Assembly (NCBI GenBank): GCA_039654915.1
Contig: CM077598.1
Location: 69,034,041 to 69,098,040, forward strand
Direction of reading: 5' to 3'
Source: Aquilaria yunnanensis
Lineage: Eukaryota; Streptophyta; Magnoliopsida; Malvales; Thymelaeaceae
DNA: 64,000 nucleotides
Position numbers and translations under genes: made by a program. Within the stretch, counting starts at the first letter, position 1. Every line of letters starts with the position of its first letter. The notes under the pieces are model-generated. The model saw only the letters and a program-made list of their open reading frames with translations, did no database searches and had not been told where the DNA came from. Below, in pieces: positions 52,281-62,752 of this stretch.

Positions 52281-54738
52281 TGGATTTGCTTTGGAGGACC
52301 AGTGTTCTGGTCGTTGATGGTTATAGTATAGACTTGTTCCCACATAGGAAGTCCATTAGGTTGAGTCACTTATGAGTATTGAGCATATATGTGTATTGTG
52401 CTTTGCTTTGTTGTTGTGAACAGGATGAGAACCAAAGATGTGAACAAGAGGCCCAATGAAAATGAAAATACTGGCTTTGTGCCAATGAGAATGAGAATAC
52501 TGGCTTTGTGCCAATGAAAATGAGAATACTGGCTTTGTGCCAATGAAAGTGAGAATACTGGCTTTGTGCCAATGAAAATGAGAATACTGGCTTTGTGCCA
52601 ATGAAAATGAGAATACTGGCTTTGTGCCAATGAAAGTGAGAATACTGGCTTTGTGCCAATGAAAGTGGATACACTGGCTTTATGCCAAGGAAAGGGGATT
52701 GTACTGGCTTTGTGCCAGAGGACCAAGTTGAGGCCTAGTAACAGACCTTGAAGCCCTAAGAAAAGAAATATTGGAAGCAGTGTCAATGGTTATGATAACC
52801 ATTGAGCATACCAGACCTTTTGTCAAGTATGAGTCCCAGAAATTGCTGGGCAATAAAGAGAGCTAACAATGAGGAAAAGAATAGAAAGAGAATATATGCT
52901 ACAAGATTAAACCAGTGGAATTGGTGATTATGATAATGATGATGAAAGAAGAGAGTTCAGAAGCAAAGGAACTGGACATGTTGAAATTAAAGACTATGAC
53001 CCTGGAGCAAGAACTCCAGAAATAAGCCATGAAAGGCTAGCAAGATGCAGAAACCATCTAAGAAATGAAGCAGAAGATACTTGGTATATGAACCAAGAAT
53101 GAGTAATGAAAGTAGTCCACATGATAAATTCTGAGAGACCTCGGGAGTACCAGCAAGATGAAAAAGGTATCAAGAGGAATAGATGGTTAAAACTTGGCAC
53201 GTGAGCCAAGAAAAGGAAGGCAATTATTATGAATTGTCAGGCGAGACTAGAGGAAGATTTTGTGGCCAAAGGCAATGCTATATGATCATGGGCAGTAATC
53301 TTAAGTACAGTGTCCAGAAGTTCATGAGGACAATGTCCAGAATTACTTGAGTGCATCCAGAATTACTGGATAGAAGATTGTACTGCCTAGAAAGACAGAA
53401 GACCCCATGAGGGATTGTAGCAGGTGGATCAGGACTAAAATATGAATTATGGATTCACCATAGTATATTTTGGAGCAGGAAAGGAAAATTTAGTATACTG
53501 GAAGAGTATTCCAGATTGAGGGTACAAGGAAAGCCTAAGAGGAAATATTGCAGGGCAATATGTCCTGATTGATAAAAGGCATGGAAGACTTGGCTAGAGG
53601 CCAAGACCAATGCAAGGAAAAAAGTCCCAGCCCAATGAAAGACTTTTCCTCCTTATGATTAAGTTGTTGAAGTGAAAATAGAAGAAATAGAAGAAAGCCT
53701 GGCAAAAGGCCAGCACATGAAGGCCAGTTGAGTAATTACTAGATAATCAAGCAGAGGAAAAAGCTTATGTGAAGATGTTGGTAAAGAAATGGGCCAGGTC
53801 AGGGTCTTTCAAATAAATCCTGACAGGTATTTTTCATTTGACAGTATTAAAGTACCAATTTTAATACTAGTGCATCTATGGTAGTTAAAGGATGAACTGG
53901 AAATATGATACGAAGCATGCCTGGATAGAGCTATCAGGAATGAAATTTATGAATAATAGATGAGGAGAAAATTGGCATGCTTAGCACTAGTAGAGTAATC
54001 ACAGACATTGGTGCCAGGAGCTACACCAGCACATATTACTCCTTACAGGATAGTTATTCCTGAAGTGATGGAGTTAAGTAAGTATCGGGGTAAATTGGCC
54101 TTGAGAAATCATTGGCCAGGTATGGTTACCTAGAAGGCATCTATACCTCTATAATGGAGGAAACTAAACCTCGAATCTGGATATTTCCAGCTGAGAATCA
54201 AGAAAGAGCACCCAAGAGTGGTGCCCAGCCTGAAAAGGAATAACAGTTGTATGGCAAACTAAGTGCCAATTATGGGCTAAGGAAGTTGAAATCCTTGGAC
54301 AGTTGATCAATAAGCAGGGTTTAACTATTGATCCTGTGAAGATAAAGTTATCTTGGAATGGAAGAAACCTTTGATTATGAGGAACTGGAGAACAGATTGA
54401 CTGCAGCCCAATACTGGTTTCACCAGACGTTATTAAGAAATATCAGTTAATTATTGATGGGTTGGGCTGAGTCTTATGAAAAAGGGGAAACAGGCTATGA
54501 CTTGTGAATCAAGGCAAGTAAGACTTTATGAGGAGAGCTATCCAGCATATAATCTGGAGTTAAAAGAGAGAGTTGAAAAAAAAAGGGGGGAGATGAGTAC
54601 TTATATGGCCAAGAAGGAGGCTGCTTGATAATTAAGGTAGTCCACCAGTGTTCTGGTAATGAACTACAGACTACCTGAGTATGAGATTTTGGACTCCTAG
54701 GAAATTTGGAGGACCAAATTTCTTAAGGTGGGGAGTGT
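52281..54738 (+). pseudogene. Element H internal region, gag-pol remnants
   Basis: A short frame starts at ATG 52427 and runs straight into the 29-bp repeat. No gag domain is visible. Near 54170-54220 a plus-strand frame reads ESGYFQLRIKKEHP, matching the RT region [12 protein letters not shown] of L. Near 54270-54350 there are traces of the RT palm and of a connection segment (VILEWKKP). At 54500-54565 SRQVRLYEESYPAYNLELK matches RNase H. Stops and shifts separate all of them. A purine tract (GGTGGGGAGTG) ends at 54737. The stretch 52717-54150 shows no recognisable domain. Confidence 0.75.
52455..52716. repeat. 29-bp minisatellite in element H, nine units
   Basis: The unit is AATGAAAATGAGAATACTGG plus CTTTGTGCC. 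Eight units of exactly 29 bp run from 52455 to 52686, followed by one of 30 bp. The first seven differ at only one to three positions; the last two are more diverged. Because 29 is not a multiple of three, all frames stay partly open, giving spurious repetitive proteins. Confidence 0.95.
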
Positions 54739-57700
54739 TGTTACACCCGGAAAGTGATGAATGATTAATTACCGGGTTAAATGGATTAGTGGCATAAATA
54801 GTTTCCTAATTTGGAAACTTAGTGAAATTATTTGTAGAGACTTTGAATTATTTATGGAATGGGCATTAATGAGTGTTGGACACTCTGAGAATTATGCTTG
54901 GCTAAGGCCAAGAGTTTGGGTGAAAAAAAAAATGGCAAGTCCGGAAGTTGAGGGACTCAATTGCAAAGTTGGAGAAAGATGGAGGACCAAGTGAGTAATT
55001 TGGCCATTTTTCATGAAAAATATATGCATGGCCGGCCACCCCATGTTACCAATTTAAAATTGGCCTACTACACATTCCACTCATAATTATTTAACCCCTC
55101 CACTACATCCTCCACTCACCAATTAAATATTACCCCACTTACTTTTGTCCCCCACTTTCCCAATTTGACTATTCTATTACCCATGCCTTGTCTCCCACTA
55201 CAAATCCCACTCACCATATTTTAATCACCCACTTACATTGTCTCCCACTTACATTAAAATATTGGCCCATCATTTTTGACTTATTCTCCCACCTTTTTCA
55301 TTCAAAATTCGTCCATACCTCCAAATTATGCATTTGATATGCATTTTGGGTGCATTTCACTTCATTTAGCACCATGACCACCCACCTTCTTTGAATATAC
55401 GTTTAATGCACATTTAGAATGCATTTGAGTTTCATTTCTTTTTCATTTGCAAGTGCATAACCAGCCATCACTCCCACTTTCATTTCATTTTCATTTCCAC
55501 TCTCTCTCTAGCACCAAAAGCTCTCCCTTCTCTCTAAGTTCCAGCCATGGTGTTCTTCAAACTCCATCTCCTTCTTTCTTCATCTAAGATTCGGCCATAG
55601 CTAGAAATGCATGTTCTTGCACATGCAAACACATTTTCTTGAAGCTTTCAAGCTCCTAAACCCATCTAGACCAAGAACAAAGTGAGAAATCAAAGAAAAC
55701 CCATGAAGAAATGCTTATGAAGTTTCGGCCATATGGATAAAATGGTGTTCTTGAGCTCACCTCAAGAGCTCCTTACATGCATGACATTTCTAAGCCATAA
55801 AGAGCAAGAAGATGAAAACGAACTCCAAGAAAGTGAAGCTCAAGTTTCGGCCATTTAAAGGTTGTAAGTGAACCAAGTTTTTCTTGCTAGTTTCATGTAT
55901 TTTGAGCTAGATGCTACTCTCTAATGACTTGGCCATGTTGGATTTTTGCAAGGAAATCAAGTGGATATTTCGGCCATGGAAGGATATTGTTGTTCTTGAG
56001 CTCAACTCAAGAGCTCTTTATATGCATGGCACTTTTAAGCCATGGAAAGCAAGGATGGAGGTTTCGGCCAGGAGTATACATGGCATTTGGAGGCATGAAA
56101 CCAAGTGTTCTTGGTCCATAAATTATGAAATGGGCTATTTTGGGCCATAATGGCATTATTGGCAAATGGGCTAAATCCGGAAAAGGTTAATATAGGCCCA
56201 AGTCCTGAAAAGGTTAATATGGGCCTCAGTTCACAAAAAGGCTAAGTGGGCCTTTACCTCCTTAAGTGAGGTCCATTAGGGAAATGGCAAAGTTCCAACA
56301 ACAAACAAAGCAAAGCAAAGGCAATGAGCAAAAGGTTACACCAATGGTGGTAAGGATCCTTTACTCACTTATTGCATGGTGTACTTCCATGATATTGTTT
56401 GTGAGTATAAATGCCCCTATGTGATGGTCATAGAACCAAGTGACCATAGGTGTGCAGCGGGTTAGTTGTTCTTTGTGTGAGGGCTCATGTTACTTTCTTA
56501 GTTTAATAATTGGGCACGTAAGTGCATAATTGATGAGGTATCGTTGCTTCGGCAACTTTGGGCACGTAAGTGCATATTGGACGAGGATTGTTGCTTCGGC
56601 AACTATGGATATGAATAATGGGCAATTGTGGATATATATATGGTTTGATTAGCTAATCAATATAAAGGCAAGTGTTAGAGTTTATAGTAAGAATGGCCAA
56701 CTTACTATGTAACTCGGAGCTCTAGGGGAACGGGTGGTATGATTAAGAAGGAGAATTGAGGTTTAAAGCCTTGGACACTTGCCAGGGGTGCCAGTGGTGC
56801 CAGGGGTGCCATTGGTGCCAGTACTGCCAGTCTGGCCAGGAGTGCCAGTAGTGGGTGGCAGTAGTGATTGCCCAGGAAAACTTGTGGTTGAGTGCGTGTG
56901 TTGTGTGCTTCTCTGAACCGTTGTTGTTTGTGCATGCTGACCCAAATTATTATTATTATTGTTGATGCTGCTATTGTGCTGTATCTTGTGTTTTCTTTGT
57001 TTTAGTGTTTTCCTTTGCAGGAACAGGATTATTTGCCATGATATTCTTGGCATTGGATTTAATTGCCATGACATTCTTGGCTTAAGAATAGGCTTTGGAA
57101 GCCATATGTGACTACAAAAGTCACGAGAGATTACCTCATTCTGATTTGGCATTGCCATTACGTTCTTGGCACAATTTTGGCTTTTTAAGCCGGATATGAC
57201 TATGAAAGTCATGAGTTACTTACCTCACACTTGGATCCTTACTGAGTTTTATAACTCACCCGCCCTTCTTTACTTTTTTTCAGGAAGTGGATTGGATGGC
57301 TTGATAGATCAAGTAGGGAGTACTAGAGTACTCGTTATGTTTTGCTAAAGGGTTGGGTATGAGTTTAGTGTTGCTTAATATATTCATTTGACTCTAAGTG
57401 ACTTATGTGGTATATTTTACTTGTGGAACAAGCTAATGGTTTGGACTTCCTTGTGCAGGCTTGTGGAGTCTAGAAGTTGTGGGAACAAGGTCTATTAAGC
57501 TGGAATGAGTTCCAGGTTATGAGTTAAAGTTTGGGTAGACATAAGAACTTGGTCTGTAAAACCTAAACTTAACTAGTTATGGACATATAGCATCCTTGGT
57601 ATGTTTTCCAAGTAGGAGATGCTTGTCAGATGCACATTGTGATCATGATTATCTTAGGATGAATTTTAATGAAATGCCATGATGGATATTCATGCTATGT

Positions 57701-57938
57701 GTACTAGACTTGGCTGATGCTCATGGATATATAAATGTGGTTTTCAAAGTTGAAAATGAGATGGGCTTCTTTGTTGCCATGCATTGGATTAGTACACTTG
57801 ATGGACACACATCCTATGCACTTAATGGATTAAGTGTATGCTTTGCTTGAATTGCAAGTTTGATTTGCTGATTATGTGTGTAACTAAGGGAAGACTTCCA
57901 GTGAATCTGGATTTATTGGATTTTGTTGAAATGGCATC
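54739..57938 (+). repeat. 3' LTR of element H, interrupted after 3200 bp by element I
   Basis: It is aligned with 48798 at an offset of 5940-5941. Differences are scattered single substitutions and one A in a homopolymer. The last 265 bp of the LTR should lie right of the window, beyond I. GCATC at 57934-57938 is I's candidate target duplication. Confidence 0.92.
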
Positions 57939-58805
57939 TGATGGCCCAGGGCCTCATCGTTGTGAGTCATGATGACTGTTGAGGAGACTTCTAGGAGGAA
58001 GAACGCCTGGAAGGTGAATCGCCTCTAGGAGAGTACCTGGAAAACTGGGAAATAGGGTTAGGAGGCCCCCGGAGTGTTTTTCCGGGGGGGGAGCCTCCGA
58101 CGCCCAAGTCAGTGGTGGCCGGAAGAAGGAGAAAGTCACTAGCTCAAAGAGAAAGGCAGAAAAGTCTCGCCTGGTCTTTTCTCAGAGTATGGGAGCTGTA
58201 TCTCCGGCCTGCCAACCTCCTGTCAAGTATTTATTTCCTGTATATATAGGAATACCTAGCCCGTTCAGATCATGACACGTGTGCGGTCGGATGCTCCTGA
58301 ACGTCTGGGCGTAGGGGACAGATAGTTGGTAACTAGATGGCCTCGAGCCTTGTGCTGAGACGGGCCATGATATGATTCTGATGGCGTCTGCGCGACAGGG
58401 CGACTTTTTACGTCTGTGGTGGGACGTGTCAGAGGCTTCCTTAAATGCTTCCTTAAATGCGCCTGCCGTACTCCCGAGGTCCCTGGGCGAGGTCGTCCTC
58501 TAGTTCGGACAGAGCCTCTTCGGGAAGCCTACCCTCAGTTCGGGGGTTCCCAATTCCAGGGGGTTCCGCCTTCGGGGATATCATGTTCGGGCAGCAATGT
58601 CTGGTGCCACTTTTCCGAAGGCGCGTTGTTCACAACCTTGGGGGGCGAATGGAGTCCTCAAGTTTTACTGGCGTGCCGAGGCTCGGAGCTCTCAGGCTTT
58701 CTCCCGAGGTGCATGATTCCACCTATTCCCGGGAAGCGCCAGTTCTTCCGGCCGTTGTTGTGGCAGGGTATTCGGCCAGATTGAGGCGACAGCCTTTGGC
58801 TATCA
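57939..58805 (-). repeat. 3' LTR of element I, 867 bp
   Basis: The plus strand starts TGATGGCCCAGGGCC and ends GGCTATCA. On the minus strand it is almost identical to the LTRs of A. The minus-strand polypurine tract lies at 58806-58818. Confidence 0.94.
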
Positions 58806-59214
58806 CATGCCCCCCTCTGGAAAGCCGAAGTGAAGACTTCGGTTTGCATCTCTTTCCGAGGTTGCCGTTGGGAGTCTCGTTGGGAAGCATAACCTGTTCC
58901 GAGGTCGCACCTTTTGCCCGAGGGTCTGGGCTGTTCGGCCTTGGCCTTTTCTTTGGTGTCTCCGAGGCAAAGCCTGTACCGAAGATACACCTCTTGCCCA
59001 AAAGTCATGGGCTGTTCAGCCATAGCCTGTCTCTTGGTGTCCTCGAGGTGGCCTGCTTTTTTATTTCTGCAGGTCTGATGGCCAAGCGTGTCAGACTGAG
59101 CGGCGCGTCTCCATTTCTCAGGGATGTCAAACGACGTGTCCCAATCAGGAGCCGTGTCCCGGTTTTCCAGGCACGTTTGGGGAGGCACGTCCCCCATTTC
59201 TGCGCAGCGGTTGA

Positions 59215-59358
59215 CACGTGGCTTCTTGCCATTGGAGGAGAGGCGCGTCATTTACAGAGGGCGCGCCTTTTCGGGTGCAGCGGGCAGTTACGGCGACGGT
59301 TCGCCTCCAATGGGTACTTATGATATTTTTTCGGTTACCCACCTTTGGCCTATAAATA
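59215..59358 (+). promoter_or_regulatory. Antisense gene promoter of element I
   Basis: CACGTG at 59215-59220 (GACACGTGGC) and TATAAATA at 59351-59358, 295 bp before the ATG, exactly as in A. The upstream stretch 58819-59214 has the same duplicated blocks as A and no supported gene. Confidence 0.75.
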
Positions 59359-59645
59359 GCCCATTCTATCATAAGTCCCACTTACTGTTTTTCTGCTCTT
59401 TTTCTGCTCTGCCCTCTGTTCTTGCGTTTTATCTTGCTTTCTGTGGCGGAGCTTCTTTAATCAGAGCTTTTTCCAACCAACTTTCACGACGGCGTCCTCC
59501 GGCAAATCTTTTGGTGGGTTTTGATTTCCAGAGTACTTGATTCCTCTGTTTTTCTGAGTTTTTCTGGAAAACTGCTGTTTTTTCCAAACTCGTCTTCTGA
59601 GTTTTTTCTGGAAACTATTTTCTTTTCCATCTCAAACTCTTTTTC

Positions 59646-61994
59646 ATGTCTGCGATGCCTGTTCCCGAGAGCTGGAAACCTCTTCTGGCCCATCCTTGCT
59701 GTACCACCCCCGAGAAACTAGAGAGGTGGAAGAAAAAATTCTTTCTTCCGTCTTACGCTGTGACCAGACTGCCTCGTTCTAGCCATTTTGCTTTTTCAAA
59801 CCGTGGCGACGAGGTTACCGTCTTCCGAGCCCAACTGAAGGCCGGTCTTCGGTATCCTCCCCCGAAGGTGGTTTGCGAGTTCTGCCAATTCCATGGCATT
59901 GCTGTGAACCAGCTTCCCCCGAACGCGTACTGCTACTTTAACGCCTACCTCTGCATGTGTGGCGTGTTCGGGATAGAGCCCCACTTCATCATTTTCATGC
60001 AGTACTACAAGCTCTATGTGGTCCCGAAGGGTGGCTTCTATTTCCTGCTACCTCGGGGATCCGGGAGCAAAAAATTCACCTTCACCTTCGACACGAAGGA
60101 CAGCTGGCGGGGGTGGCAGCCTAAGTTCTTTTTCCTCAAGGTGGATAAGAACTGGTCTGATGTCCCGACCAGGTGGGCTCAGGGAGTGCTGAACGCAGAC
60201 GTCGTCGATCCGAGGATGCTGCTGACCCCACCGTTGGCTTCCGTGTTCGCGGATTTCGACGCCCGCATTCGGGCAGTCGCTGACTGGGCTCCCGAGGTCT
60301 CTCCTCGTGCTCTTTACCCCTTTCCTATCAACTGGAGGTTGATGACCGAAGAAGTCCTTCGGGAGCTGAAAGTGGTTAAGGAGCACGTGACTGACCTCAA
60401 TATGCCCGCTCCCGCCATCGCCGGGAAAGACTCCTGGCTGGTCAAGCTCCTTAAGGGGGAGACTTCTTTCGAAACTTTTGCCGAAAGTGAGTAATCTTCC
60501 ATCCCTTTATACTTTTTCCTCGGACTTACGCTGATATTTCTTCTCTTTTTCAGAGATGGGCGATGGGGCTGCCGCTTATTACAAGGCCCTCTTTTCTGGC
60601 CAGGTGGAGAAGGGGGAGCAAACAAAGAAGGCGGCTTCCCGAAGAAGGAAGACGACAGGGGCGGGACCTTCGGCGAAGCGAGTTAGAAAAACTCTCCAGT
60701 CTCCTCAGCCAGAGCTTTTGGAAGAAGAAGCTGGCGAAGACGCTGGTCTTGTTGAAATTCCACCGGCCGAGGTCCCCGCTACTTCCGCCGAGGTGCCTCT
60801 TCCCGACCTCGAGGCCCCCAGAAACACTGTAGTGGTAGAAGTACCCACCGCCGAGGAGCGGTACCGGCAGAAGGGTAAGGGTCTTTCTTCCGAGGGGCCC
60901 GAGGATTCCGAGGACACTGTCTCCGAGGTTCCTCCAGGTATGTCTTTAGCCGAAGTTCAGCTCCTTTTCTTTTCGTGAATTTTTCTTTTGCTCCTAACTT
61001 CCTTCTCACTTTCAGGGGAATCTCTTACTGTTGGCTGGAGGGCCATTCATGAGAGGAAACGGGCCCTGCGTGATGCCACAATCCCTGAGGGGAAGATCCC
61101 CTTGGAGCCCTTTTGGACAATTACGGAGGATATGAATCTGTTCTCCGACGATTGTCCGAAGATGACCAAAGAGATTTGGAAGGGGATGACCACTGATGCC
61201 TCCTTCCGGGCCATTGCGGCGGCTCACCCGGGGGATAATACCCTCGCCGCAAAAGTCACCGAGCATGCTGCTCAGGTATAGTCTTTACACTTTTTTCCTC
61301 AATTTTCTAAGTGTTTAGACTTGTACTAACCTGGACTTTTGCCTTGCCGTAGCTGCTGGAGTACGCTGGTTATCTCTGAGTTCGGGTGGCCAGACAGGCT
61401 GCCTCCAAGGATGCGACTTCGCGGGAACTCACTGAAGCGAAGGCTTCTCTTGCGAAGGTGATCGCCAGCAACCAGCAGCTGACAGCGGATTGTTCTCAGC
61501 AACTTGCTGCCGTTCGGGAGGAGTTCTCGAAGAAAAGAGAAGAACTTGAAAAGGACTCCTCCCGGAAGATTTCCGACCTCGGCGACCAAGTAAAGGAGCT
61601 GCTTGCCGCCAATGAAGATCTTGTCAAGGACAAGGCTGTTTCTGACAGTCTTGCGTCGAGTTTGACGGACGAGAACGCTGCTCTTCAAGCCGAGGTCGAG
61701 GCTCTGAAGAAGGAGTCCGGAGAGATGCTGGGGATAAGTGAGCTCGAGGAGGAGGTTGCTGAGCTGAGGGACGAGGTCAACGTCCTTGGCATTCAAAAAC
61801 GTACTTCTGACGACATGGCCAAGGTCGCCTTTCAGGACGGCTTCTGCCTCGCTCGGCACCAGGTGCTGCAGAGGTTCCCAGATTTGGACCTCTCTTTTCT
61901 GGAGGGCCTAAATTTTCCTGAGGGACCTCGGTGGCAGTGGTCCAGGGTCGAGCATCTGAAGCTTCCTGGTCTTCGTCCACCCGGCTCTCCCTAG
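59646..61994 (+). pseudogene. Antisense gene of element I, four exons, one nonsense codon
   Basis: Exons are 59646-60486, 60554-60937, 61016-61275 and 61353-61994, with GT/AG introns of 67, 78 and 77 bp, the same as A. Protein blocks are almost identical to A (MSAMPVPESW, KAGLRYPPPK, coiled coil in exon 4). The only break is TGA at 61377-61379, nine codons into exon 4, where A has CGA. Read-through would give 708 aa; as it stands the coiled coil is lost. Confidence 0.92.
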
Positions 61995-62119
61995 TTTGCT
62001 TTAGGGCTCCTCTTATTTTTCTCCTTCGTGCTCCTTCTTTGGACACTTCTTTTGTAAGGCAGCTTTTGCTCTAAATGAACAATCTTTTCGGCTAAGTCCT
62101 TTCTTGCAAGTTTCTTTAT

Positions 62120-62620
62120 TTCCATTGTCCCGAACACGTTCGCTCCAAGAGACTTTCGGAAAACCTGCAACCAAAGAAACTTTTTACCTTCCTTTGTCCC
62201 GAGCATGCTCGCTCAAGAGACTTTCTGGAAAATTTGCAAAAATTTGGCTAAGTCTTTTGCAGGCTTTTTGTTTCCTTTTATCCCGAACATGTTCGCTCAA
62301 GGGCCTTCGGAAAATCTTTAGCCAAATTTTTCTGTCTTCCTATTGTCCCGAGCGTATTTGCTCAAAAGGACTTAGGAAAATCTTCGCGAGATTGCTCATT
62401 CCCTTTTTCCCGAGCACGTTCGCTCAAGGGTGTTCGGAAATTACCTCTGCTTTTGTTTTGGCGTGTATTTTTGCGAGATTCTTGCTTTCCCTTTCTTCCG
62501 AGCATGTTCGCTCAAGGGTGTTCGGAAAATTTTCTCTGCACTGATTATGCTGAGCACCTTTGCAAGATTCTTGTTTCCCATTTTTCCCGAGCATAGTGGC
62601 TCAAGGGGCTTCGGGAAGTC
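62120..62620. repeat. Stem-loop motif array, element I
   Basis: Seven copies of CCCGAGCATGTTCGCTCAAG-like units lie near 62129, 62197, 62281, 62347, 62409, 62496 and 62585, between the antisense stop (61994) and the pol stop (62753). They are the mirror of the array in A. Confidence 0.75.
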
Positions 62621-62752
62621 ACAACCGCTTTTTTCGTGGCGAGCACCTTCGCGGAAATCTGTCTTGGACAATTTTGGTATACTTGAAAATTTTTCTCAAG
62701 ACCATTCTGTACTTAGAATATTTCTTGTACAACATACTTCTTCCGCTCAACC

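Larger units (their letters stand above)
48798..57938 (+). mobile_element. Chromovirus-type element H, non-autonomous, interrupted by I in its 3' LTR
   Basis: Two near-identical long LTRs (3465 bp; the second visible for 3200 bp) flank only about 2.5 kb of internal sequence. It has an initiator-Met primer site and a polypurine tract, but no intact gag or pol. It carries only stop-ridden RT/RNase H remnants and a minisatellite. I hand-counted roughly 14 differences between the LTRs, so it moved recently despite lacking coding capacity. It was presumably mobilised by proteins of a related autonomous chromovirus (inference). Confidence 0.9.

Noticed and set aside
52455..52716. Possible CRISPR-like array.
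   Set aside because: The units are contiguous with no unique spacers, and the context is a plant retrotransposon.
52366..52786. Repetitive frames (HWHKASIL-type) on the minus strand over the 29-bp array.
   Set aside because: A 29-bp unit free of stops opens all frames by chance; there is no coding signal outside the array.
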